From: Thunnus maccoyii
Taxonomy: Eukaryota > Chordata > Actinopteri > Scombriformes > Scombridae
Assembly: GCF_910596095.1 (NCBI RefSeq)
Contig: NC_056540.1
Span: 11,091,001 to 11,155,000, forward strand
Length of the DNA: 64,000 nucleotides
Direction of reading: 5' to 3'
Shown one piece after another: positions 1 to 11,574 of the stretch; position 1 is the first letter of the stretch; every line of letters begins with the position of its first letter. Made by a program: the position numbers and the translations under genes. The notes below the pieces were generated by a model. That model did not search any database and had not been told where the DNA came from. It saw only the letters and a list, made by a program, of their open reading frames with translations.

Positions 1-1000
1 GGTTTGGCCATGAAGTTTGTGTAACCTCTGTCACAATAGAAGATGCTTTCCTTAGCTCAGCCTGCTTACTAAAACCACATAACAACACACTGGCCAAATG
101 GAACTAAGGTCAACAAAAACATAAAAAAACAAAGAAATACAGAAAAGAACAAAATCAACCCTCAATTTTGCTGCTAATTATCCCATGAATCTAAAATGGT
201 GTAACAAAATCTCCCTAAGCGATTTCAACATCAGAAACCATGCCTTTCTTTCTTTCTGTTTTTTTTTTTTTTTTTTTTTTGGTTGGTTTGTTTGTTTGAA
301 TTTTAATAAAACTGTGAGGATTGAGCTGTTTGCAATATGTTTTTTCTGCTTGTCATGTGAACAAAAGGTGATGGTTAGCCAAAATTGTCATTTTTCGCCT
401 GAGATTTTAGGTAAGACTTGAAAAGCCAGAGGATGTGTGCGTCCAGCCAGCACTGTACTGAAGGAGTCTAGCAAATATCAAATTAGAATAAATGCGTGAT
501 ATATGTGATATATTTTTGTATATAAAAAAAAAGTTGAATTTTTCATTTGACCTGTCTTTCTTTTTTGCAATAGCTATAGTTTGAAATGTAAACATTAAAT
601 GTCTTAAGGCAGCTTCTCAGTACAGAAGATAGATTTACTGTGTGTTGTCAATATCTCATCTGCTAAACATGAGAAACATGGATTTGGATACAAAAAGGGG
701 ATTCCTGTAAAATATCCTATAAATAATGTATTTATCCCTTGTATTTGTACATTGCCTCTCACCCTCGTTTAGTTGTGTTGTGTAAGTTTAATACAGTAAG
801 TGAACATATTTCACAGTGTTTTGTTTCATTATTTACTGTTGTCTCTCACTATTTAAATGTGACTTTTTTATCTTTTTTTTGTTTTTTTTTTTGGTTTTGT
901 ATGTTGATTGTTTTGCATCGGTATACCATGCTTTCATTTGTTGATTCAAAAACATGCCATTGTCTATTTTTGTATTATTTGTAAGTTAATAAAACATTTC
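1..1000 (+). other. Probable 3' UTR end of an upstream plus-strand gene (ebf1 by synteny only)
   Basis: No coding exon is recognisable. The stretch is AT-rich and T-rich, with a T22 run at 259-280, and it ends in a canonical AATAAA at 988-993 followed by T-rich sequence. That is the composition of a vertebrate 3' UTR ending near 1010. In human, the gene next to CLINT1 on this side and in this orientation is EBF1 (known synteny, recalled). The assignment to ebf1 is therefore inference from gene order, not from any coding sequence. An unrelated AT-rich intergenic segment would look similar. Confidence 0.35.
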
Positions 1001-2789
1001 TGTTTTTTTCCTTATGAAAATGTTTATTGTATGGCAAAAAAGTAGCATCTTATTCAGAGTATTTGGTTGAAGTAGATTTTTTAAGAATATATACACACAT
1101 TAATATATACTGTAAATCTATATCTTTTTGTTTGAACTCTTTGAGGCTTTCGGATTGATACTGTTCTTGAACTGATAATATGCATGGGTTCTTCTCTTGA
1201 GTGACACTTTCTTTTTTGTGTGGAAACCAGGAGAACTAAGAAATTGCTCTGTGTTTTTCTTTCTTTGTGTTCCTCTTTTCCCCCCCTCTGTTCTTTCTTT
1301 TCCTATGTTATTTATGCCTGCTTACATACTGTATCTATATACTCTTTCTTTTTTCTGTCACTGTAATCTTTACCAGCAGTCTAGATGCCTTAACAATGCA
1401 AACCCATTCTTCATTCAATCACGTGTACAGTTTTCTACCCTCACCACAATTGTCTATTGCCACAGAGGAATTCATGGGATCTTGGGGACAAAGCACAAAC
1501 CCACTCTGTTTGGTGGTGAAGCCAGACTAGAATACAAAGAGCCATAATTCAACAATCACACACACCCCGATGTACTATAATACTACAGCAATGGCACGCT
1601 TTGAAGGACAGTCGACGCTGAGAGGTCTGTCTCAGTGGTGCTCATTGCACTTTAGTGTTCACAGAAACACTTTGTCTTTTTTTTTGTAGCGATTATGTAG
1701 CTCTTTTTCAACTAATGAAATAATTTCAACCGCATGATGGTAATATTTCTCATTAACCACAGGATCACAACAGCATGACAATGCAGAGCTGTTTTAATTG
1801 TAGTACAAAGGGGCGCACAGTGAAGACAAGCACTGTCACAGCACAATTTTTAATCCCACACATGGAGTCACAGTTCAGACTCCAGTATCTGACAGTCGAT
1901 CCCCCAGTCATTCACTCCCTGTATTAGCCTATGGACAATACAGCTTCATTACAAGCTAAACAGAACAAGAACAAGTGAGGAAGCATGAAAGGGAGCTCCT
2001 TGGCCCCTCAGCCATTTCTGTAGTCTTTTCTTTGTGTCTGCCGTGTGTCTTCAAGCTGTTGCTGGACAGAGAATAGGGCTTTTCTCTCTGCTTTTCTTTT
2101 CTAGAGCCTGGTTTTGTTAAGTGGGTAGAAAGGAGCGTTTTAACAGAGGCGCCTGCTGACAGACGAGTGTTTTTCAGGCACTTGTGTGCCTGTGCTGGTC
2201 TGGGCCAGGGCGGGAGGGGCTGCATCATATCTGTTTCAAATGAACTACAGAGGTCTGTTGTCATACAATGGCTTCTTTGTAAGCAAAGTTCCATCCTGAT
2301 TATGAATATCGGTAATGGGTGACAAAGTTTTGTATTTAGGTAACAAACAACAAAAAAAAGATGCAAACCAAATAGCTGGTGTCTATTTTTTCCTCTGTTT
2401 TGTCTTTGACTGCAAATACACTGAACAGCTCTATGATATAAGGGAAGAAAAAAATTCTACTGTATAGATTATTGTTTTTGATGAAAATTGAGCTGTAAGA
2501 TAACTTTTGGACTCTCACAATGTTGAATTAAAGTTACCTCTTGTCTGTGACTTTGTCAGTTGTCCTTTTGTTATTTTAAAATACGACACACTTCTGATTT
2601 CTGGGAAAATGTGGTTCATTCAATTAATGGAGTACCAACAAGGATGTTTTTTGTGAGTTTCTTCTCTTTTGACTGAAAATGTCATCAGCAAATAGCTGAC
2701 AGGCGGTTGACTAAGAATAGAGAAGGACTGGCTAAGACTAATTCCACAGGTCAGAAACAGGCCTGCATCCCCTCCCCCTGCTAGGCCCC

Positions 2790-3030
2790 TTTTCTCTAAT
2801 GAATCTAATTCATTAATGCATTACTGATGGCATGGTGAACATGGTTAGCCTGACAAGTTTCCTCCTAAACATATTAGTTAATGATGATTCCAAGGTTATT
2901 AATTGCGAACGCACCAGCCCACCATAATTGAGTCATCATTTGCATACCCGGTCATCAGCAGAAAATTAATTTCTTTTTTATTTTTTGCATATCTAATTTA
3001 GGAGGCTGCTATTGGATTAGCTTGTGAAAA
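2790..3030. promoter_or_regulatory. Candidate conserved non-coding element, homeobox/octamer-site rich
   Basis: This unique-looking, non-repetitive block holds a dense run of ATTA/TAAT cores: CATTAATGCATTACTG, TTAGTTAATGATGATT and GGTTATTAATTGCG. It also has an octamer-like ATTTGCAT near 2938-2945, a second TTTGCATA near 2985, and an ATTGG box near 3012. This texture is typical of deeply conserved developmental enhancers. No alignment was possible here, so conservation is inferred. Confidence 0.3.
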
Positions 3031-4724
3031 TAGCGGATCCCAGGATTCTGCTGACCTCAAAGTGTTCCCGGGTCTCCACGGTAACTGGAGGCTTCCGTAA
3101 CGCCAAGGGGGAGAGCGAGACAACCTGGAAGTACTGATGAAATAAGGACTCATAAACACTGCGTGTGTTTGTGTGCGTTGGCCTCCTTAATTGCCTATAG
3201 GTTCATAACTGCGCAGGGCTTTTTCTCCCATATATCTAATAACAGAGTTGATAGTTTGCTGACAAACAGGAAAGTGGGTTGTAGTGTGCACGATTTAGCT
3301 GTAAGAGGTGGGATATTGAATTATGGAGGTTACACACTCAGTGCTGGGGAAAATGAGTCCTGGAGCCTAATGTTTTTGATTAGTGAGCCGAGCACCGCTG
3401 CTGTGTTGTATCGTGCGGCTCCAGGGATTCAGCTTCCCCAAATGCAGCTTGCGGTGCAATACACACACACACACATACCACACTGACACACATTCAAACA
3501 CACACTCATAAATCATAAATACACATAGACAAAAGGTGAACCCATTTTGCTCTTTATATCCAGCAGCTTTTCAGGCCCAGATAGACTGGTCAGTGTGGGA
3601 GGAGGACAATAGGAGTGGGAGGCCGAGGGCAGCGTGGAGCCAGCAGACCTCAGTCCTCTGGAGACATAGCATTAAAGACGCTATTCCTGGAGAACTACTC
3701 TTCTGGATACAGAAGGCAGAGCACATCAAGAGAGGTGCTGTTCAGGAGCTTCTGTGCTACTAGTATCCTAATGAAATATATTAATGCACATATTCCTCAC
3801 CATCCCGCTCTCCTCCTCCTCCTTCTCATTCTCCTCCCTGCATGGACACATGAAGGGAGGAAGAGCGGAGAGGCGTATTTGAAAGAAAAACAGGAGTCCC
3901 CATGGGGATCCCAGATAAAGAAAGGAAAGGAAAGAAATGGAAAGGAGAGAGGATGGGAGTGGGGTTTGAGGGGGGGTATTCAGGATGGAGGTAGACCTAG
4001 ACAGTGAGCAAAAAACAAGGAGTGGAGGAATGAATATTAATAATATTCTATGTTGGAAAACAGTCACAATGGACATCATAGAGAGATGCAGAGAGACAAT
4101 GGGAAGCAAGTTCCATTCCTGGCCTTACTTAACTTGTGTGTATTTGCAGGTGAATATGAGCAACTCCGCCTTTCCACATCTATGTATGCATGAAACCCGC
4201 CTGCCAGTAAGATAGAGCATATTTGAGTACAGGCATACCTAGGATGAGTGTGCACTCGCATTCAGGTTTGTGCTCTCGCTTATGAGGGTGTGTGGTCGTT
4301 TCCCACAGTAATTATCCCGGTGACTGTGGGTGTCTGTCTATGATCTGTGTGGTACCTGTCAGAGGGAGCCCGGCAGAGCCCATGCTTTATATTCCCTGTA
4401 ATTGCTGCTGCTAATTTACTGTGCGTTGGCCTAATGAGTAGGGAGGTGAGGGGCTGGGGTATATAATGGATGTTAGAGAGATAGAGATAGAGAGATGGAT
4501 TTCACCACTGCCGGCAGAGAGAGGGAAAAGGGGAGGAGGCCGGCGAACTGTGTGTGTTAAGCAAGCATGTAGAACACTTATCTTTATTGTTCTACTAAAA
4601 TGAAAAAAAAAACAACAAAAGATAAGCTATTTGGCCCCCCACCACCCAGCCACCCGCCTCCCACTTTTCCCTCTCCATCTCTTTCTCCCCCCCCCCATCC
4701 TCCCCTCAGCTGACGGTACAGTGG

Positions 4725-4860
4725 CGACTGCAGCGAGCGCATTAGACAAGCTTTTTGTTATGTTGATTAATGATAAAAGCAAATCCATAAATAATATAGA
4801 TTATTTATTCCATTTATTCAGATGCTAATTAGAGCTGGAAGCAGATACCTCAGAGAGATG
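4725..4860. promoter_or_regulatory. Candidate conserved non-coding element, ATTA-rich
   Basis: A low-repeat block between pyrimidine-rich flanks contains clustered homeodomain-type cores, including GATTAATGATAAAAGC, GCTAATTAGAGC and CATTAGACAAGC. A simple T run follows immediately at 4862. The motif density suggests an enhancer, but this is inference from composition only. Confidence 0.25.
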
Positions 4861-5154
4861 CCTTTTTTTTTTTTTTTTTTTTTTTTTGTTCATCTGTTCC
4901 AATGCAGCCAGATAGACCAACTGACATTCAGACAGATGCAGAGACAGTCAGATATTAATGTCATTCACACTTTGAAGCACCAGTGGTATCTTGTGATGGG
5001 GACACGTCCACCCTTCATTTCTCCCTAATGAGGTCGTGATAGAGGCCAGTGGTTCTGGCGCACACACACACTCTGTTTTTACACACCCTCTGTGCACACT
5101 CTTGATGAGCGCTGGATTGACAGGGTCGTCTTTGATTGATGCACCGCGGTCCTT

Positions 5155-5335
5155 CCACATGTTCTACAGCTCAGTCATTTAATTATGTTTCCTAAGCATC
5201 ATTAAGTACTATTATATTCTATCATATTCTAATGAGAGAGGTGGCCAGTCACAGGACAAGCTAATTGGTGATTAATGTTGTGTATCAGTGAGAGACAACG
5301 CAAGATTTGCCATTTAATGACACAACACTGTGTTT
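5155..5335. promoter_or_regulatory. Candidate conserved non-coding element
   Basis: A non-repetitive block contains TCATTTAATTATG, GCATCATTAAGTAC, CTAATTGGTGATTAATG and GCCATTTAATGAC in close succession. It lies between CA-repeat-bearing stretches. It may belong to the same regulatory domain as the blocks at 2.8 and 4.7 kb. Conservation has not been tested. Confidence 0.25.
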
Positions 5336-6429
5336 AAGTGCTGAATATGTAAAAACACAAACAGAGGGGGGAAATTAGAGCGGCCGTGATTGAAATCAAA
5401 ACAGATATTGGCTCTTAAAGGTCTAATCTCTCACTTTTCCCTCTTGGCCCTACACCCACCCACCTCCCCCCCCCCTTTACACATACACACTTCCTGCATT
5501 ATTCTGAATTGTTCACCTCTTAGCCGCATTACACACACTCACTCAGATAATGCAGGAAAACGTCACCGCAGACATAACTCACCTGCTCCTCGAGATTAAC
5601 CACTAACTCACTATTGATGCACTGCTTCACAGGTACGTACGCACATGAAAGTGTGCACACACACACACACACGACACACAGACACAAACATCCTCATCTG
5701 GTATTGACATGCCGTGCAGCTGTAGGTGTTTCCATTTAAGGTCAGTCGATTGCCTTAAGTATGTAATGTTAGGAGGGGGGTCCGTAAACATGTCAAATTA
5801 GCAGTAATGAATGACCAGGCGCCGGCAGGGGGAACTGTCAGGGTGCACACCCAGGACAATACATTACCCTGAGTTATCCTAGTCTGTCCTCCTCTAACAC
5901 CAGATAACACACACACACTGACCGAGCAGACACAGGGTGTAAACTAGTGGGACCCATTCAGCGGTCACACACTCTGCTTTAATGGGTTTTGTGGCTGATT
6001 GGTGTCCAAGAGACAAAAAAAAAAGACCTGAAGCAAGAAGGCTGACACAATGTTAGAGTATCGAAAGTTCAGGGGGGAAAAAAATATTCTAAAAACAAAG
6101 TTGAAAGATTGACAGACGCAACCGGGATGACAGGGGGGGAAAAAAGACGAATTGGAGAAAAAATGTATGAAAATAGATAGAGAGATAGATAGAGGACTAA
6201 GCTAGAGGGAGAGAAAACAAACTGTGGTATTTATTTTTTCTTCTCAGTGTTGAAACAGGAAAAGGACCTCTGGTTTAATAAACCATGAATCCTTTCACAG
6301 AGGGTTTGTATGTTATTCTTCGGAGAAACAGATACGTGGGGAGGGAAAGAGAGACAGAGAGAGAGAGAAGCAGAGAGCAACGGGGGGAAAAAAAGAGATG
6401 CTCTGCAACCATATGAATTTCCCTCTTAC

Positions 6430-6432
<3 letters not shown>

Positions 6433-6471
<39 letters not shown>
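6433..6471 (+). repeat. (CA)n microsatellite
   Basis: About 39 bases of uninterrupted CA dinucleotide. Confidence 0.97.
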
Positions 6472-6473
<2 letters not shown>

Positions 6474-6537
6474 CTCAGCCCACTTCCAGGCTGTAGCCTA
6501 TGTTAGTTTTGGGTTGGAAGTGTGTGGGGTGGAGAAT

Positions 6538-6561
6538 GGGGGGGGGGGGGGGGGGGGGGGG
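6538..6561 (+). repeat. Poly-G run (24 G)
   Basis: Twenty-four consecutive G residues, about 70 bases after the (CA)n tract. The run could form a G-quadruplex. Its true length may be uncertain because such runs are hard to sequence. Confidence 0.95.
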
Positions 6562-8221
6562 CTACACATCCTCCTCAGTGCAGCCTGAGAGAGAACAAGC
6601 ATAAATGAGAAGTAAAAGATATACTTCCCATCTGTAAATGATTAAATCTTTCTCCTCTTCCTCTCAGCATTTGACAGTTTGTGAAAATGACTCTCTAACA
6701 TATTCGCTCCACTCTGATACACACACACACACACACAAAAATCTTCATTTCACCACAACAATGCATGTACATCGATGTGTGGCACATACATAAGTGGAAT
6801 GAATCTGTCCACTTGAATTCGTAAGCTTGTTTTTACTGTATGCACTGTGGATTTAGTGATAAATAAACATGTACACAAACATGAACCTACTGTCTCTGTA
6901 TGTTGTCTCCTTTCTCCCCTCACCCGCACTCCCCCGCTCTCCCTCTCTCCTTCCTGTAACAAAGGTTACATTGATCATGTTTCTAAAAGAGACTCTGTAT
7001 TTCCACATGGCCCTGCCTCTGATATGTTTTTCTTGGCAGGTCGGACTTCTACTTTTGTCATTCACTCAGCATATTTTAACAAATTAGAAACATTAGAAAC
7101 CAGGATGGCGGTAATGTTTTGGTTTGGTTTCGAAACTCTTACGGTCCCCACAATTATATTTCAAAACAGGGGCGAATTGTTTGACAGCCGAGCGGAATAA
7201 AACCCTAAAACAACTTTTTCATTAGAAACACATGCTCTTGCAATTAGAACCTAGCATTATGTTAATGTGTGTTTGCACTGGTTCATTTGTTGTCGTGTGA
7301 ACGGTGACGCCGTGTGAGCGCGTGCGGGTTGGAGTGAGTCTGCGTGCACATGTATGTGCTTTTATACGTGTGAGGGTGTGTGTGTGTGACTGTGTGGTTG
7401 CCTCTATGTGTGTGTGTGTGTGTGTGTAAGGGACAAAGGGACACAGTGCTCCACATAACAGCATTACAGATGGCTGTTGTGAGTGGTTGTGACAGTGAAA
7501 GCGAGTGAGTTCCCACTCCATACAGATGTACTCTGAGTGACCTTACAAACACAGTGGAACTAAAACAGGCCCCCTACCTCTCGCTCTCACTCTGGCGCAC
7601 ACTGTCAATTCTCACTCAGCCCTTGCGGGGCACTAAAAGTTGTTTCCTGAGCCAGGAATACATCAAGGGCCAAGAATATATAAGCAGGGAGCAGGAGAGA
7701 TGCATAGCTAAGGTCCAGGAAAACATAACTTGGTCTAAGTAAATATTGGACTGAAGGATTAGTAGCTTTTGCCACCTATAAAAGCAAGACAAGTATGCCA
7801 GCCTGAGTTAACGACCACATGCTCTGACTTTACCCTGGATTGTTTTACCAAGGAGCTGCTGTGGACAAAGAGGACATTTCAACAAGTTCACTTTATGGAG
7901 GAAGAGGGGGGAAAAACTAGAAATGACTTTACTTAGCTGAACAATTACCCCTTCCTTTCACTGCTATGGGGACTGTACAAAAATTATTTGGCTGTGGAGG
8001 GGGGGCTGAACTTCATTTTTCACACCATAAAAAAGCATGACCTCCCCCTGCATAAAGTAATTTTTTCTTTTGGACTCTCCCCTTGAGTAAGAGTAAAATG
8101 CAATAAACTCCCTACAATATCTCAAGATAAGTACTAGATTGATACAATTAATTTCCCCATTGATAACATTAAAGATGGTATATCCCAATTTAAACTTTAA
8201 TATGTTAATGGAAGGATAATT

Positions 8222-8812
8222 TTCATACAGCCACTAATTGCTTGTACAAAATGCAGTGGCTAGACTATTAAGTATTAATTGGAACTGGCCGTAGATCTCA
8301 CATCACTCCTACTTTAGCGTCACTGCGTTTGCTGCCAACAAAGATCAGGATCAATTTTAAGATTCTTTTAATCACTTATAAGGCACAGTTTAGCACCGAG
8401 CTACTTAGCCCTTACACTACTGAACGGTCACTTACATCATCCAACCAGAACCTGTTGGCCATACCGCGTGCCAAACTAAAAACCAAAGGTGATGGCGCTT
8501 TTCCTGCCCTGGCACCCAGACTCTAGAACAATCGCCCCCCTCCCATTAGACCAGCTGAGTCTGTTAACTGTTTTAAACAATCTTTAAAACCCAATCTTTC
8601 AGGACGGCCTTTCCATAACATTCGATAACTTCAAGTGTGTGCTCTGGGTGGTGACTGGTTGCTGTATGCTTTGTGTTCATATGTGCGTTATGTCCCTATG
8701 TATTCTTTTCTGTTTTTCTTGTTCTCTTTTTCTTTCTGTGCCAATGTTGATGTAAAGCACTTTGTTAACTGTGTTAAAAAAGGTGTTATACAATTAAAGT
8801 TTCATTTACTTA
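8222..8812 (+). mobile_element. Decayed 3' end of an L2/CR1-like non-LTR retrotransposon
   Basis: The plus strand reads in broken frames as the C-terminal end of a fish L2-like LINE polymerase ORF. It starts with an NAVARLL-like segment, then KIRINFKILLITYKAQF near 8334-8385, and then a proline-rich and basic segment through about 8620. A non-coding tail follows, with GATGTAAAGCACTTTGTTAACTG at about 8750-8772 and ATACAATTAAAGTTTCA just before a short CTTA tail. The 'AAGCACTTT...ATACAAATAAA' ending is typical of this family. Stop codons and lost frame show that it is dead and 5'-truncated. A related tail lies at 24.7-25.1 kb. Confidence 0.75.
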
Positions 8813-8963
8813 CTTACTTCACAAATGGCAAAATTTTGACAGGATTGTTGTCATCTACGTATTGCCAAATATACCTTTATGACCTGTGGCTTACACAAAA
8901 GCCATATTTTTTATGTCGTTTTTTTTTTTTTTTTTGCAATGAAACTCGTAAGAGAGAGAAAAC

Positions 8964-9369
8964 TTGGTAACACTTTACTTAAAGTTTCCCTATTTAGCAT
9001 TTCTAAGCAGTATGTAAACAGTTAATAAATTGTTAATAACACACTATAATGTAATTATAAGCAGATATAAGGACATTTTAAGTGTTAATTAATGTACAAT
9101 ATTTGTCAGAAATTATAACTTACCCTATGAGGACATATTTTATAATATTACAACTGTGTTTTACAATATTTTCATTCACTATCTGTTTGTACACCAGCAT
9201 CCAGTTATAGGCGTCCACAAGAGGAGTTGACAAATATGTCAATAAATACTTATATCTGCTTACCACTACATTATGGTGTGCATTATAGTGTATCATTAGT
9301 CATTCATTAAATATGTATATGCTGATTATAAATGACAAACAGGGGGACTTAATGTAAAATGTTACCGAG
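8964..9369. mobile_element. Near-palindromic MITE with very long terminal inverted repeats
   Basis: The left end begins GGTAACACTTTACTTAAAGT (from 8966). The right end finishes at GTTACC (9361-9366), and its reverse complement begins GGTAACATTTTACATTAAGT. The two arms stay alignable inwards for over 100 bases: the left arm has ACACTATAATGTAATTATAA then GCAGATATAAGGACA, and the right arm reads ACACTATAATGCACACCATA then GCAGATATAAGTATT on the reverse strand. No protein is encoded. It is a non-autonomous foldback-type DNA transposon about 0.4 kb long. The target duplication is unclear. Confidence 0.8.
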
Positions 9370-10388
9370 AAATGAAATGAAATATTAATCTGGGATAAGA
9401 AAAGGTTGAAAGACCCTCTCTTACTCTTCCAAAAATGATCACTACCCTCTCTTCAGCAAAAGGAAAAAAATACACAATCCTCCCCCTTTTCTGACACAAA
9501 TAATTTTCACACAGTCCCTTATTATTCCTGTCTCTTCTTTTTAAAATATAAATACATTTTAAAGGGTCTGTTCTGGAGCATTCCTCTGCTTTCTGTGATG
9601 TTGAAGCTGATTTTGATTTTTGTCTTTGCTTGCTCATTCTTTTATTCCTCCACTGAGCCAGCTCTTTTCTGGTGGTGGATTGTGAAACAACAAGAATGTT
9701 TTTTATTCTCGTGCGGTCTCACCCACAACATTTGTTTCCAATTTGACAGATTTTGGAACACAAATTCTTGGGAGAGAAAATGATGGTTGCACGATGGTTC
9801 AGAAGTAAACCCTTTACGAAAATCCTCCACCTATCCCTCAAATCTCTCCCCTCACTGTCCCGATTGCTCCAAGGCTCCCTCCTTTACTTCCTTCACCTCG
9901 ACTCCTCTTTCCTCTGTTGGTTTAAGTCCAAACAAAGTCACCTCATCTTGTATTGTGGGAGAGATTGTAAAGTTTTCATTGAGCCCATGTGGAAGTGATT
10001 TGGCTGTAATCTCCAGTAATTGTGACTGTAACACAGAAACAGGCTGGAACAGATTGGCCCTGTATTTTTCTTCAGGGTCACTATGGGCTTATCTCAATAT
10101 TTAGCGTCTTGCCTGATTGAGTTATCATATCACATTTGCTGTTAAGAGCTGAGTGATGTCAACAAATGTAACCTGAGAGCACCGAATGTTGCTTTAAATC
10201 ACAAAGAGGAAGGTTCCTGTTTGTGGAAAGCACACACATCAGTGTCAGCGCGACCCGCCGAGACCTGACTTTTTAAAATGCATGACATTTAAGACCGCTG
10301 TAGAGATGTGAAACAAAAATGCTGTTAAAATATCCACTATTACAGTGTGACCTATCCTAGATCTGAACCCAGTTTCCCCCGACCCGTG

Positions 10389-10389
<1 letters not shown>

Positions 10390-10419
<30 letters not shown>
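10390..10419 (+). repeat. (CA)n microsatellite
   Basis: About 30 bases of uninterrupted CA. Confidence 0.97.
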
Positions 10420-10422
<3 letters not shown>

Positions 10423-11514
10423 GTCAAGAGCACTCTGCTCAGTTGCTGCTGAGGTGCAAATGGTTTGTCTCTACGCATCACTGACCCAATGCTGCTCCTT
10501 CACCTCCTCTCTCCTCTGTCTGCTTCTTCTTGACTCTGTCCATCAATGCTTCACCTCGGTCACCCCTCTCTCCTTTGCACTTTTGTCTCTGTGCCCTTTT
10601 CCTCTCTTCCCATAATTTGTCTCTTTGTCCTCTGTTCATCATACTTTCCATCTTTCTGACTCACAATTTGTTTTCTCCCTGCTCTCTCAGCCCCACGGCC
10701 CTCACTCACACATCCTGATGAATGAGTAATCTTGTTGCATTGTACTCAGTCATCCTTGTCCATGTTCGATAATGTCTCATTTGATTCTTCCTACTAGTGT
10801 TCAGTGAATGGCAGAGACAGAGAGCTGGAAGCCATGCAGTTATCATAAAGAGCATGTCAACTGCGAAGCCACAAAGCCTACAAGTGATTAAAACCCTTCA
10901 ACTCAGGGTTACTTCATCACAATCATTAGTCTTTTCTTGTCCTACCTTCTGGCTGTAAAACCCACAGAGCCTTACCCTCCCCGTCCGTTAATAATATTCA
11001 CTCTGCCTCTGATACATTAGCCAGTGAATGATAGGGCAAAGCCCTGGCCTAATTGCTTTCTTCTTGTAAAGTCTCAATTCATTTTTGCTGAGGAGACACG
11101 GAGATGTGTGCCTATAGCGTGCGCATGCATGAGCCGACACACAGCAACACACAGAACCTGACGTGCACACTTTCACACACTCGCACTTACATTTACACAC
11201 AACCCCACCTTCCCGCTGCCGTTTTATGATGGATGGGGCTGAGGATGCATGGGGGAGGAGAAGGGGAGAGAGACTATAAGACTGCACATGTGCGTGTATG
11301 TGTGTGTGCGCACGAGAAAGTGTGTGTGTCGGTTGGAAAGAAAGAAAAAGGGAGAGAGTAGGAGAGAGAGAAGCCGAGCTGAGGAGCTCTGATTAACGAC
11401 ACGGAGAAGGGGTCCCAGAGGAGCTGGGGGAAGAGCAAAACTATCTAGGGCCAGCTGAGAGAGAGCGAGAGAGAGAGGTTGGAATAGAGAAAGGGGGAGG
11501 TAGGGAGTGGAGGA

Positions 11515-11525
11515 GGGGGGGGGGT

Positions 11526-11570
<45 letters not shown>
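11515..11570 (+). repeat. Poly-G tract: G10-T-G45
   Basis: Ten G residues, a single T at 11525, then 45 consecutive G residues. A GA-rich purine stretch of more than 200 bases precedes it, so one strand is almost pure purine from about 11330 to 11570. Such a tract is a strong candidate for G-quadruplex or triplex structure. Confidence 0.95.

Positions 11571-11574
<4 letters not shown>

Larger units (their letters stand above)
1001..8200. other. Gene-free region with candidate regulatory blocks and microsatellites
   Basis: I see no exon with good splice sites or a family match. Open frames here come from CA/GT repeats and pyrimidine tracts. Contents: ATTA-rich candidate regulatory blocks near 2790-3030, 4725-4860 and 5155-5335; a T run at 4862-4887; a (CA)n at 6433-6471; a 24-base G run at 6538-6561; and short TG tracts near 7370-7430. 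If the left neighbour is ebf1, this would be the start of the ebf1-clint1 gene desert, which in other vertebrates carries long-range enhancers (established for developmental regulators in general; inferred here). Confidence 0.5.

Noticed and set aside
6275..6588. Open frames on both strands over the CA and G tracts
   Set aside because: They translate to CV/TH and poly-G repeats from microsatellites, with no family match or splice context.
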